The notes under the pieces: model-generated
What the model saw: only the letters and a program-made list of their open reading frames with translations
Told to the model about the DNA's origin: nothing
Database searches by the model: none
Shown: positions 1-11,602 of the stretch, piece after piece
How the letters are laid out: each line of letters opens with the position of its first letter
Position numbering within the stretch: position 1 is the stretch's first letter
Made by a program: the position numbers and the translations under genes
NCBI GenBank assembly: GCA_036346355.1
Contig: CM070591.1
Coordinates: forward strand, 19,142,001-19,206,000
Length of the DNA: 64,000 nt
Source of the DNA: Rhipidocladum racemiflorum
Taxonomy: Eukaryota > Streptophyta > Magnoliopsida > Poales > Poaceae
Reading direction: 5' to 3'

Positions 1-588
1 TCTCTGAGGTTGCGTACCACCGTGGCCAGGGCTTGAAGGCGTTCCCGCTCGAGGAACGCGGGGTGAGCTCGTTAAATGCGTTGCACGCGAACTCCGAGTC
101 CCGTGGCGTGGAAATTCTCCACGAACCTCGGCCCTGGTCTTATCGGCCGGCCACCTCGCACTTCTTGCGTAAGCCGGCGTCCGATTCAGAGATGCCTGTA
201 GGTGCTCCTTGGCCGCCTCGTAGCGGTGAAGACGCGTTTCGGCCGGTGATTTGCTCCCGACATTTCCATCCTCCTCCGCAACGAAGACGTTACGGGATTG
301 GACGGATCGCGAGGGGGACATCACGGTGTCTCCCCGTGAAGCGGTCCCCTGGTCGAGCTCGAAAGGTCGGGATGTCCGGACCATCGTAGAGCCCGTCATA
401 CTCGCCGTCCGAGAGGGCGTCGAGCCGAGCGAAAGAATCGCTTCTGCGCGGCGGTTTCACGAGAAGCTCCGGGAACCGTCGTGATTCCCAAGGCCAGCGG
501 CGTTGGCGGCCCCATTGTCGAAGAACTGCTTGTCTTCTTCGTCAATTCCGGGGGTGCCAAGGCCTTGGCGATCTTGGGAATTTGTCAT
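1..588 (-). pseudogene. Gag-like N-terminal remnant of F1
   Basis: An ATG at 588 follows the primer site by about 30 bp and opens a frame of 43 codons that ends at a TGA (457-459). The same frame continues beyond it with hydrophilic, charged residues. Near 170-250 it reads SPAETRLHRYEAAKEHLQ, and near the left edge another frame reads FLERERLQALATVV, both helix-forming Glu/Arg-rich segments as in the 5' gag of Tat-type elements. At least one stop and one frame change separate the pieces. Structural gag would package element RNA; no conserved capsid domain is reached before the window edge. Confidence 0.45.
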
Positions 589-618
589 CCTCCGGGATTC
601 CTCACGAAAGGGAAAGTC

Positions 619-638
619 GGTCCCCACGGACGGCGCCA
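619..638 (-). other. Primer binding site of F1
   Basis: The minus strand reads TGGCGCCGT followed by CCGTGGGGA, close to the complement of a tRNA-Asp-type 3' end (TGGCGCCGTTGCCGGGGA). It lies 2 bp from the LTR end, as expected for minus-strand priming. Confidence 0.7.
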
Positions 639-640
639 GC

Positions 641-1316
641 TGTCGTCGATCGGGGAGCAGGCCCCCGCCGAGCTTACTTGTTGGTGGAGGGACCAACTGC
701 GACCCCTTCTCACGTGATGGGATACTCAGAGGAGTGACTTACTGGGTTTCAACGAGCAGGGACACTGTAGTTTACCCTGGTTCAGGCCTCTCAAGAAGGA
801 GATAATAGCCCTACTCCAGCTCGTGTATATCTTTATGCAGAAAAAGTTGTGTGTCTGTCCCCTTCATGGTGGGGATGCTTTTATAGCTTACAAAGAGGCG
901 TGCTTGTTCAAACCCACTAACTCCACGTCCGACCAGGTCCAATCGTGGTAGCTAACAGATCCTACACTCCTGCCACGATCCCCGCGGGAATCGCAACGAA
1001 CTAGCGACGGTTACGCAGCGGGTGGTTACCGACCTCGGGATCACGTCAGGTCGGCTAACGTCTAACTCCGAACTCGGCCACTTCGGCCCCAGCACGAGCT
1101 ATCGGTCCACCAGGCCATGCGACCTTCTAAAAGGTCCCGGCTAGGCCGTCCCTTGGAACAACCTCCTCGTGACCAAGATGGGAATGACCTTGTGCTGCTC
1201 GTGGCGCCTGGCTAGGTCGTCCAGGGGGACGGCCTTCCGGTGGTTCGGGCAGCAGTGAGACCGCGCTCCTCGTGGCACCCGAGGTAATTTCGTGGGGCCT
1301 ATCCGACCCCCCGACA
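641..1316 (-). repeat. 5' LTR of F1
   Basis: This 676-bp LTR has TG..CA ends and a 5-bp terminal inversion (TGTCG/CGACA). Its 3' end is immediately followed on the minus strand by the primer site. The last ~80 bp resemble the end of the solo LTR at 37096-37774 (shared AAGTAAGCTCGGCGGGGG-type stretch). Confidence 0.8.
878..885 (-). promoter_or_regulatory. TATA box in F1 LTR
   Basis: TATAAAAG on the minus strand in the middle of the LTR, a sensible position for the element's own promoter. Confidence 0.5.
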
Positions 1317-3038
1317 GCTCCCTTCTTCCTTTCTACTGTTTTTGACTTGTTTTTTCCTTTTCCCCATCTTCGCTATGCTCACCTTTTTACCTAGCACAAA
1401 TACTCTACCCAGCAACATTCTCAAAACAGAACTTCCACTCAATGTTTCAGGTGCAAGATCCTTCTCTTCGGTGCCATCAAACTGATTCTTCTGGCTTCGA
1501 TATACGTGACCCCATGGCAACCATCGACGATGACCCATATAACAAAATTTACCACCCTTCTTTAGGCAAAATGATTTTGTAAAAATGTCACAAGATGGGC
1601 ATGCATATTTACCACCTGTGCTCTAACCATATAGGTAAGCTAATGCAGGAAAATCATTTAAAGTCCATAATAGCGCAGCTCGGAGAGAATATTTCTTCTG
1701 TGAAGAAGCATCATATGTTTCAACACCCTCCCATAGTTGTAAGAGCTCATCAATAAGCGGCCGCAAATATATATCTATATCATTCCCAGGTGAATCTGGT
1801 CCAGGAATGATCATTGACAAAATTAAAGATGTTTGCTTCATGCAAATCCAAGGTGGCAGGTTGTAAGGAATAAACATTACTGGCCAAGTACTATGCTTTG
1901 AACTCAAGTTCCAAAAAGGGTTAAATCCATCGCTTGCAAGACCAAGGAGTACATTGCGGGCATCTGCAGAAAATTTATGATAGCGAACATCAAAATCTTT
2001 CCAAGCCTCTCCATCAGCAGGGTGTCGTAGCAATCCATCTTTTGTACGGCCCTCCTCATGCCAGCGCATGTCATTTGAAGTTTTGTTAGTTGCAAAGAGC
2101 CTTTGGATCCTTAGTATCAATGGGAAATAACGCAACACCTTGCCTGGTTTCTTGTTACCTTTCGATTCAATTGGAGAGCCATTCTTGTCTGATTTCCAAC
2201 GGGAGGTACCACACACATGACAAGACTCTTGGTTAGCTCTATCACCTCGAAACAACATGCAATCTTTATGGCAAGCATGGATTTTCATATAGTCAAGCCC
2301 TAAACCACGAATGATTTTTTTGGCTTCATAACAATTTTTTGGTAGCTTTGCCTCTTGAGGAAGCACATCAGATAGCACACCAAGTAATGCTGTATACGAT
2401 TTTTGTGTCCATCCATGCTAACATTTCAGGTGGTACAAGGTGATTAAGAATGATAACTTAGAAAATGTTTCACATCCATGATATAGCTTTGTGTCTGCAT
2501 CATTCAAGAAGCTTGCAAATATATCTTGTTCCCTCCCTGTATGATCATCTCCAAATGTAGTATTTACATCCTCAGCCATACTAGGTTCCATATTGCCAAA
2601 TTCAAAATGAACATCATCTTGTTCACCATCAGAAGGATTTGAAAGAGATTCATAGCCATCGTCCATAACAAATGCAGCTTTTAGGAGTCCTTACATGTCA
2701 TCCAATCTTCCATGGGCACCTTCTACAGCAGTACTCCTAGGAACACTAGAACTAGGAATATTCCTAGAGTAATCTGATACAGGAGCAAATGCTAATGATG
2801 GTGCATTATATTTCTCTCCATGGTGGACCCACTTAGTATAACCTTGAAGAATACCATCACATCTCAGGTGGGTTTTAACCCCATCATAACTCTGTGTTAT
2901 TCTATTTCGACAATTTACGCAAGGACAAAGGATCTCATCACCATCTTGAACATCACAAAATGCAAAAGATAGGAATTGTGTGACACCATTTCTATAAGAA
3001 GAACTTGACCTTGGTTCACTCATCCAACCTCGATCCAT
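1317..3038 (-). pseudogene. TNP2-like CACTA transposase pseudogene
   Basis: The frame starts at an ATG at 3038 with the transposase-associated N-terminal domain (CPCVNC motif, residues ~35-45, then HLRCDGILQGYTKWVHHGE). It continues with an acidic linker and the Transposase_21 core (KIHACHKDCMLFRG, SCHVCGTSRW, then GHRRWLP). Three in-frame stops break it: 2691-2693 (TAA), 2418-2420 (TAG) and 1623-1625 (TAG). The reading frame is kept across all three, with no frameshift. It is cut at 1316 by the F1 LTR, so the C-terminal half of the usual ~1000-residue protein is missing. CACTA transposases bind subterminal repeats and excise the element; this copy cannot make one protein. Confidence 0.9.
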
Positions 3039-3464
3039 CACTGTATGGTATGCTGTAGTAATAAGACCAAAATTTTAATGAAGTGTGAAAGGGATGCTTA
3101 CATTTGGTTGTGCATGATTTTGCTCTATCAAAATTAATGAAGTTTAGATTTAAAAACTTAAATTTTAACAAACACTGGGTTTAGTCTTGTAGTATAGAAT
3201 TTCCAAATCTTCAGTGTAAGTAATTAAAAGGGACAAGTATCATTAGAACAATTTCTAATAGCAGGCGGCGTGGGCGCTGGGAGCTGGGTCGGCCGACGAG
3301 GGCGCTGGGGCCTAGGGCGGTAGGGGTGGCTAATAGCGGTACTTTTGTGCCCACCCCAAGTGCCAACCAACCAATCAACAAGCAAGCAATGATAGCAGAC
3401 AAACTTACAGGCCGAGGAGACAAAGAAGAGCTCTAGATCAATAACAACCAATAGCAACACACGC
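3039..3464. other. CACTA J 5' flank, no gene seen
   Basis: Untranslated or spacer sequence upstream of the transposase start. It has a GC-rich island (3265-3350) inside AT-rich DNA. No protein similarity was recognised. Confidence 0.5.
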
Positions 3465-5671
3465 TGTGACACTACGGAAGGTCGTAATCTTATAAAATAT
3501 GAAGTTTGAGGGCAAAATATTATAAGATGTGAATATGGAGGTTGAAAACTTTACGTCTTGCAGTTTTAACGCGTTTTCGGGCGGTTTTCGGGAGTTTGGG
3601 CCTTTCCGGTGGAGTTTGGGCCTAAGGGGGGATGAGCGTGGGCTTTAGTGGAAGGGGTATGGCCCATGGGGGGAAAACATAGCTAACGGGGGGGCTTGGT
3701 GTGCCCCTCCCTGCCCTAGCCGCCCCCCACACGCCCACTCCTCCCCTTGTGCGCCTCCCCCACCTCCTACCTAGCCGCCACCCCTAGCTGCCCCCTCCCT
3801 TGCGCTCCACCCCTCCCCATCCCTCTCCACCACCCCTTGCTGCTCCTAGGGGAGTTCTCCACCTCACCACCCCGCAGATCCGTCCATTGGAGCGCTCCGC
3901 GACGAGGAAATCCGGTGGATTTGGAGCGAGGAAGGAGATCACGCGAACCGAGAGGAGATCCGTTGGTTCTTCGTTCGTCGGGCGAAGGTATGGCCACGGG
4001 AATCCTTGGGGTTGGTATAGGTACTGTTCTAAGGGTTGATATCATGTTTTTAGATCAATTGGTGGTGCTGTAATTGGGTAGATTAGATGAAATTTAGAGT
4101 TTGCCACGTTCTCTGTTTCGGGCAGCATGAGCAGTCGACCTAGGGTTTGAGTTTTTGCCAATTTAGAGTCAGAATTTGGTCATCCGCCTGTTGAAGAAGT
4201 TGTAGGTAATTGAAATACCTTTAATTGGACGTAAAGTATGCTTAATTCCGATCATCCATTTGAAAGTTATGCTCGTTTTACCGAGCGTGTTCAAAACTGT
4301 GACGAGATTGGAACAGATCACGGTATTCTGTAGATTAAACCACTTTAGAGGCCGAATCAGTTCTTCCATATACTTAGAAAAAGTTAGGAAATTTCCTAAG
4401 CTATGCAAGGATGTACTCGTTTAATCGATTCGGAGTCTTAGAACTCGAGTTATGCTCATTGGAAGTCTGCTGTCCCGACGGGACAGAACCTCTGTTTTTG
4501 GGTTTTCCGAGTAGTTTGCGAAGTCGGGATAGAAGAGTGTTTGCGTATTGTTTTGTGGGAATGATTTTGAGTGTGTGGTGCCTATGTGCAGGTGGTGTGA
4601 CCCCGGGAGTGCCCTCTACTTCTCGCCAATCCGTTGCCCGTGGTTGAGGCAAGTGTATTGGAATGGGTAGCGGGTTGTAGATTGCTAGTTTTGTTGAGTT
4701 GAAATTGAATATATGATATGTTCACATGCCATGCTTTAATGTTTTCCATTGATATGATGAATATGGTTTATTATGTTGTGATGCCATGTGTTAATGTACA
4801 AGTTATCTATGATGTTGGCATGTTTGCATACATGGCATGATACATGGCCGGGTCGGTGAGAAAGTCATAACTAGTCCGGTAAGGTCGGTGAGAAAGTTAT
4901 AACTAGTCCGGGGCGCCATTGAGTAAGTCCTACATCGTGATTCCATCCACCGCGGTGAATGGAAGCGAGGAGTAGGCACCCTCCATCTTCGGGATGGAAG
5001 GGGAGAGAGGGTGCACACCGACGGGTGTGCACTCAACCATACCGGTATGAGTTTCTAGGAGACATGTGCATCGCATCGCATTGCATATATGATGATGATG
5101 ATATGTGAGAAATGATATGTGAGTATGAATAAGATGATAGGCATGATTGAGGTGTTGAAGCCATGTAATTGTTCTTTTGTACCATTGCAATATACTTGCT
5201 GAGTGTTGAACTCACGGTTGTGCTTTCTTGTTGTTTTAGGTACCATGAGACCGGCATGTGGGGAAGGGAACTAGTCACACTCCTACACGTAGCTTCACAC
5301 ATTTGTTCCCACAGTTTTTCATTTGGAGTCTTGATAATAAATTTAGTGTGATGCATATTAGTTTATGATCTAGTTTTGCGTTATGAGATCCTTATTTGTT
5401 CGTTTGGCTCATGAAGACTTTGATTGCTTGAGATTTGACTTATATTGCCGTCATGCCATTATTTATTGCTATTTTATATGTCTCTTATATTGCCATATAT
5501 TGCTATGCTATTGTTGTTGCTTCAATTCATGGAAAAACAAAGGAGATGTTGCCCAAATTTTCGGTATTAGTATTTGCTCCTTTGCTGTAATTTACTTGTA
5601 ATTGTGGTATTTAGAGGTTGCTTAGTCTATGTTTGGTAGCATTCGGGCATATTAAATGCCGGGGTGTTACA
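3465..5671 (+). mobile_element. Solo LTR A2 (family A), TSD CACGC
   Basis: A 2207-bp sequence with TGTGACACTACGG at its start and GGGGTGTTACA at its end, flanked by identical 5-bp duplications CACGC (3460-3464 and 5672-5676). It matches the 5' LTR of element A (24057-26289, reverse strand) along its length. No internal region or primer site is present, so it is a solo LTR left by LTR-LTR recombination. Short open frames inside it (for example 3747-4073) are non-coding LTR sequence. Confidence 0.92.
4852..4912. repeat. Short tandem duplication in LTR A2
   Basis: Two adjacent ~30-bp units sharing GGTCGGTGAGAAAGT and ATAACTAGTCCGG. The same doublet is present in the 5' LTR of A near 24850-24910, so it is ancestral to the family. 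Confidence 0.7.
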
Positions 5672-5676
5672 CACGC

Positions 5677-7535
5677 GAGACGATCGCGTGTGTGAGAGAC
5701 GGCTGGAAGAAGGATTCTTAAATCTCACGGGAAGATGTGTTTATTCCTCCCCCTATGTGTTTTCCCTAGATTAACACAACTATCGTGTATTGCACGCTAC
5801 ACTATGTTATATGGCATGAGGCACACAATAGTCTAGTAAGATATAGGAATGATTGTGATTCATTATAAGTACAGATTTGTGATACTACGAAATGACAGTA
5901 CGAGTCCTTTTTGATTTTCGGCAATTCGGTATGTCTTGTGAATCGTGTTTTCGGCCTTTTATGGGAGTTTGGACCCATATACCGTAAAAATTTAATATGG
6001 AATGAACCCATATATAGCTTACTGATGTAAGCTATACGATCGCTACTCCGAATACATTCCTCCAAATCACAGTACACAGAACATCAAGATGCAACTAAAG
6101 AAAAACACGGAAGATGGGGAATGACAAAGTTGCACAGGAGGCATGCAAAGCGATGATGCTTCTTGAGAAGGATCATATTTTTTTTTCAATGTATTATCTT
6201 CTTACTGATTTTCTATTATGAAGCTCTACCTAATGTGGTACCAACACAAACACAGAGAATAATAGAACTAAAGAACAATTCAGATTAAACAAAAATAGCA
6301 AAAGACAATGTTCATATATGAGAGATTTTTTTAAAGGTCTAATATGAGAGCAAGTTTGATTTTTCAAGTAGGCTAACCTGATTGATCTTGACACTTAGCC
6401 TTAAATTTGGAGATATGGTACTTGTTCTCCAAGCAGAAATTACACCTCCTACCAGAAGAGGGCAATATTTGGTAATCTGAAATTTAGAAATAACACTTCT
6501 TACTGGAAGAGGGCAATAGATGGTAATATGAACTTTAGAAATGGCACATAAATATATAAGAAGATATGTTCATCTGCAGCATACTATATGATGCTAAAAC
6601 ACATTGCTTGTTAAGATTATCTGGACCAAATGAACTTTGCAATTTAATATAGTTTATTACTCCTATCACCTGCACAACCTGGAAGTTTGCAGCCTAAACC
6701 ATTTAGGCAGTTAAATTAATATACCATTGTGCTATAGGAACAAATATTGCTATATCCACATACCAGTTTAGTCCACTTGGAGAGGCACTTCGATATCAGT
6801 TTAATTCACCTGAAGAGAGGTAGTCGCATATCAATTTAGTTAAGTGCTAACATGGACTGAGAAAGCACATTCATATTGCAAATCTAAAAATTGCAGAAAA
6901 GGACATGTAAAATCTCCCATTACCTGGTACTGCAATTTTATCTTAAATACTATGCAATTCTTTCAACATAAAGTGCAAAAACGAACGGTAGGCATTACCA
7001 TAAACAGAGATCACACACTGGTACTGAAACTGATATACTATGCAATTCTTTCAACTAAAGTAACCTTTACCACTACTGAATTAAACTCAAATCACAACAT
7101 CACATATCAACTCGAAAAAGCACTCATATAAATAACCCCTGAATCAAACCGTATAACCGAAATCTAACTTTAGTTAAAAACAAGCAGATGCGCACAGATA
7201 AATAACCCCGATCTATACAAGTTTTGGGCCAAATCTCATCAGCATATAGGAGATTAAAAACCTGGGGGAATCAACAAATGAGCACATTACTGTCGTCTGT
7301 AACAATAGCTCACAAACAAATGGAGCCTAATTTATGGTTGCTACATGTAAACCAAAATGTACACAAGTAGCAAAATTAAAGCAAGGAGCAAACGCAAGTC
7401 GATTGCAGCAAGCAAGAGAATGGAAGAAAGAAGCAAGTCGATTGCAGCAAGCAAGGATTGATCCTTTTCCCAGTAGGAAGAGCAGGGGAAGCGTAATATT
7501 ATACTTCCCCTGAACAATGTGAATTACAGATTTGT
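5677..7535. other. AT-rich CACTA J interior, no gene seen
   Basis: 1.86 kb between solo LTR A2 and element A. It is AT-rich, has stops in all frames and shows no recognised domain. A partial duplication (ACCAGAAGAGGGCAATA-like at ~6460 and ~6500) is the only structure noticed. By position it is 5' non-coding DNA of CACTA J. Confidence 0.5.
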
Positions 7536-7540
7536 TAGGG

Positions 7541-8070
7541 TGTAACACCCCGGCATCTAGTATGCCCGAATGCTACCAAACATAGACTAAACAACATCTA
7601 AATACCACAAATTAAAGTAAATTACAGCAAAGGCACAAATGCTAAAACCGAAAATTTCGGCAGCATCTCCTATGTTTTATCATGAATTGAAGCAAAAGCC
7701 ATAGCAGGGCAAGTATTATCATAACATAAGACATCTAAAACAGCAATATAATGGATATAGCACCAACATAAGACCAAATATCAAGTTCAACCACTCCTTA
7801 AACTAATACGAAGCAAATAAAGATCACAAGCGCACAATTTAATCCATACAACGAATTTCATGGCACTATTATTATAATCATGATTCAAATTGATAAAATT
7901 TGCCTATAGGTGTGGAGCTACGTGAAGATGTGTAGCTAATGCCCCCTTTCCACATGCCGATTTCAAGGTACCTAAAAACAACATAAACACAAGCGTGAGT
8001 TCAACACTCAGCAAGCATATCGCAATAGGTCATAAAGACTAACTCAAGGACAACAACAATACATACCATA
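7541..8070 (-). repeat. Truncated 3' LTR of element A
   Basis: 530 bp nearly identical to 24057-24590. It stops in the middle of the LTR at the junction with element B, where both sequences share CCATA (8066-8070). Confidence 0.88.
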
Positions 8071-10333
8071 ACGGTTCGAGCCGTATCTGGTCCGGATCCG
8101 GTTCCGCCCGCGCGATCGTGGCTGTTGGATTCGCCACGCGTATGGCCCAGATTGCGTCTTCCCCGTCCGAATTGCTGCCGGACTCCGCCGCCGTGTGGGC
8201 CTAGGGCTCCACCTTTTGCGCGGACGCTAAGGGTATTTAATGCCTGGGTCGCACCCCGAGGACCGCCTTGACCCCGCACAGCCGTTGCCCTAGCCGCCGC
8301 CCGTAGTACCCCGACGCGCCCGCAATTGCTCACCATAGTTGCTCTCTCCTCCGCCACGGTTTTTGCTTCGCCCCGCCGCTGCCTGGCCTGCTCTCCGCCG
8401 CGGCCGAGCCTGGCCTGAGATCCTGCATCGAGGCGAACCCGTGGTGATATTTCACCTCGTCGGAATCGCGTCCAAACGCCGTTGAGCGTGTCCTCGTCTC
8501 CGTCTCAGGCCACCGCAACCCCGCCGCGTCACCATCGTCGCCTCGAGCTCGGACAGCCGCCCGATCAAGATCAAACAGCCACGGTAAGCCCACGTTTCCT
8601 CCGAAACCCCAGAGAACCAGATTAGATCTGGACCGTTGGATCAAGATCCAACGGCCCACATTCGCCCACGTCACCCCGTAACAAATCCACATTGTGGTAT
8701 TTAGATCTAATCCTAACCGTTGGATCTAGAGAAGTGCCCAAAGGCTTCGAAGGAAAAGTGTTGACCTAGGAGCCAGCTTAGGAGCCTAAACAAGTGCTAT
8801 TTGAAGGCAAGTTGTGCTTTGACCATGTTGATCCCATTTTGAAATTAATTTGATTTAAATTATTGCATGCTAGTTCAATTAGAAAATGCCTTAATTAATT
8901 TTGGGAGAGTAGTTAATTGCCTAGTTGTTGTATGCCACCTTGACATAAATGATCGTATGCCATGACCCCTTATGACCCTAGTTGTAGATTAAATAGTTGG
9001 ACATTATTAAATTGCCAGCATGGGTATTTAGACCATTGTAGTGCAATGCTTAGACCTGCACGTATATCTGACACGATTTTGCCAATTACATGTTAACATT
9101 GACATAATGATTTATGGAACGTGTTTTTAAGAAGTGTCATGTGTTATTGATGGAACGTGGTGCATGGTAATCAACTGGGGGTTTGATAAATAGTTTTCGA
9201 CCGGGGCATGTGGCAAGAATGATCAGGTGGGCCAGTTGTGGTACCAGGAACGTTGATTTGGTTCTTCGGGTAGCCTTGCCCTGGTCACCCTAAGGACTTA
9301 ACCTTGCAAGCCTTTGAACTGAGTCAAACGTGCAACCACATGTCTGTAATGGGATGGACCTAGTTGATTAAGTTGCTAATAACGTACCTGTGGGACCTCG
9401 GGGTGTCAACTATACCTTTGTGTAGTTGTACGAGGGAGCGTACCGGGGCTGCGGCCAGGTAACCATCTAACGGTTGATTGGCCTAAACTTCGCCTTCGCT
9501 AAGGGAAGGGTTAGTGTGCAATAACCGGGGAGGCCCACTTGTGCTGTTAGAAGTTTCCGAAAGACTTTGTTACGGACACTCGCCTTTGTGGTGTTTGACT
9601 GTATCTTGTGGGTAAAGTGCATAACCTCTGCAGAGTGTAAAATCTATTCGAATAGCCGAGTCTGCGGTATTGGACACTGCTCGGGGATTACAGTCAAGGG
9701 TTAGATTTTCATGAAAAAAAACTTGGTTTCAGAAACTGATGGATTTGGGACTTGAGAAGTGGAACCTAGGTTGAGAAATGCTTTACTTGTTCTTTTATTG
9801 CAAAGTTATTATCTTACTTATTGTTTACCGCTTTGCAATCTATTACTGTATTTATACATGCTGCATTGCTGCAAATAAACATGTTAGCCTATCCTTTGTC
9901 CTAAGCCATGCATATGGAATATTAGCTTTGCATTCTGTGCATGACTTGCTGAGTACCAAGTACTCACCCTTGCCTCAAATACAACATCAGTCGAAGAAGA
10001 GTCTACGCCAGCTTCGGAGGAAGAACTTCAGGAGGAGCCGACGAGCTAGGGGCGAGCCCAGTCAGTTGCCTGTGGCATATTGGTTGGCGCCACAGTTTCT
10101 TTATTTTCCGCTGCTACTATCACTTTTAATAACTTTCCGCCCTGCGAGGCGTAATTTTGTATCTTGACCATAAGGTCGAGCGACAGGTTATATTTCCTTT
10201 TCAATAAAGTGCTTTACTATTTCGTCGAGTATGATTGTGATATTTACCAATGTTGAGACTGTGTGCACTAGCGTGATCCTGGACTAGCGCTAAATACACA
10301 TAGGATTCGGATTTGCAAATTCGGGTCCCGACA
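8071..10333 (+). repeat. 5' LTR of B, truncated and internally deleted
   Basis: It aligns with 16677-17330 and then 18256-19168 of the 3' LTR, and continues with the true LTR end (...GGTCCCGACA) that the 3' copy lacks. The internal deletion junction is at about 8728, right after CCGTTGGATCTAGA. Frames within 8001-8692 are LTR sequence, not genes. Confidence 0.85.
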
Positions 10334-10337
10334 GAGG

Positions 10338-10349
10338 TGGTATCAGAGC
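10338..10349 (+). other. Primer binding site of B
   Basis: TGGTATCAGAGC, exact Met-tRNA type, 4 bp after the LTR end. Confidence 0.92.
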
Positions 10350-10549
10350 CATATTGACTGTAGGCTCACCCATAGTTAGATTGGTCGTAGTGAGGATAAA
10401 ACCTATTTTCTAAAGATAAAATTTGTCAAGATAATGAATGAATTCTCGACTTACCCCTTTCTTTCTTGTTCATACCCCTTGCTGAGTTATTTTTGTCTTC
10501 CACTTCGATTTTAAAAATGTTGCGTTCTTATGCGAGCGCCTTTTGATAG

Positions 10550-11320
10550 ATGATGATGAAGAACAACTACGCCGAGCGTGAAGGTGGCTACACTGCTGAG
10601 TTGTGGCGTATGCTACAGTTGGTTGGAGGCTTCGAGAGACCGCTCTACCAAGGGACCACCATCGTTCAGGCAGGACTGGTCATTGGATGGGATGTGAAGA
10701 TCACTGTGTACGCCCGAGAGAAGACGAAGTTCAGTCGCCCTTTTCACTTCACAGCCAGGAGGTCTACATTTGAGATGGGAGTTCAGGAGGTGTCGCGTCG
10801 AGCAATGCGGCAGATTGCTCGCACCTACTCCAGGGAGTTGGTGGGTACTGTGTTTCGCCATCACCCGCGCAGAGACAGCCGCCTTGGCCGAAAGCCGATA
10901 GAAGATGAGGATGCTACCATCACACACCTAGCTAGATTCGTCGTCGCTCAGGAGGAGCTCATTAATGACACAGTTCAGGAGTTGATGAAGGCTCGCAAGC
11001 AGGTCGAGGAAGGGAAAAAGCACCTAGAGAATGCTCGTGAGTACGTCGCCCATGCTGCGGAAAGGATCGCAGAGCTGGAGACCGCCTTTGTATGGGCGAG
11101 GCCCGACCCGATGTTCTGATTAGACGCCCCAGAGCCAGAGGAGGACCCAGAAGAGGCACCACCAGCACCCGCGCCACAGCCACAGCAACAGCCAGATCCA
11201 GAGCTAGAGGAGGACGCCGCATCGTCAACCACAACTGCAGTTACCGGGCATGGCAATTGCTTCGCGCCTATGCCGCCGCATCCACCCCGAGGAGGCAGTG
11301 GAGGTTTTCTCGACGAGTGA
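10550..11320 (+). pseudogene. Extra ORF upstream of gag in element B
   Basis: A frame starting with three ATG codons runs 189 codons to a TGA at 11117-11119. The same frame then continues for 67 codons to a TGA at 11318-11320, so the first stop is probably a nonsense mutation in a protein of ~256 residues. The first part is mixed alpha/beta-like in composition. Residues ~125-185 are rich in Glu, Lys, Ala and Leu and look like a coiled coil (QEELINDTVQELMKARKQVE). The tail after the stop is Pro/Glu/Gln-rich (EPEEDPEEAPPAPAPQPQQQ). It resembles no gag, pol or envelope domain known to me. Extra ORFs are known in several plant Gypsy lineages, but the function here is unknown. Confidence 0.6.
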
Positions 11321-11602
11321 GCGTAGGCATTGAAGTTGAGACTCCTTCGTCGAGTCGCGTTATAGAATAAGAGTTACCCCTTTAGGAGTTAGACTCCAGT
11401 GTGAGTCAATTTGGTTTTTCATTGCTTGCTGAGTGTGCAGTATGTGTTGCAAGGCCCTTAGGCATTGTGAGCGACCATACCAAGTTATTATTATTAAATA
11501 ATAAAGTTGGATTTTTGAGTTACACTTTCCCCCGCATAAGTTTCCCTACCACTTGTCTATTCTTGTTCCCTCTCATCACTGAAACCTTGGAGTAATCGAC
11601 AG

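Larger units (their letters stand above)
1..1316 (-). mobile_element. Partial Ty3/Gypsy element F1 (Tat-like), 5' end only
   Basis: The minus strand shows a 5' LTR (1316 down to 641), a primer binding site starting with TGGCGCC, and the start of a gag-like region that runs off the left edge. The LTR begins TGTCGGGG and ends CGACA. The other LTR and the target duplication lie outside the window. It interrupts the CACTA transposase remnant that resumes at 1317. Assignment to the Tat lineage rests on the PBS type and on the charged gag start and is an inference. Confidence 0.75.

Noticed and set aside
3747..4073. A 108-codon plus-strand frame and overlapping frames that look gene-like
   Set aside because: They lie inside solo LTR A2, which has exact TSDs, and their composition follows the GC-rich LTR block. 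The matching place in the other A LTR does not keep the same frames.
8001..8692. Minus-strand Ala/Arg/Gly-rich frames, repeated near 16670-17270
   Set aside because: The repetition simply reflects the two LTRs of element B. No domain, and both frames are broken differently.
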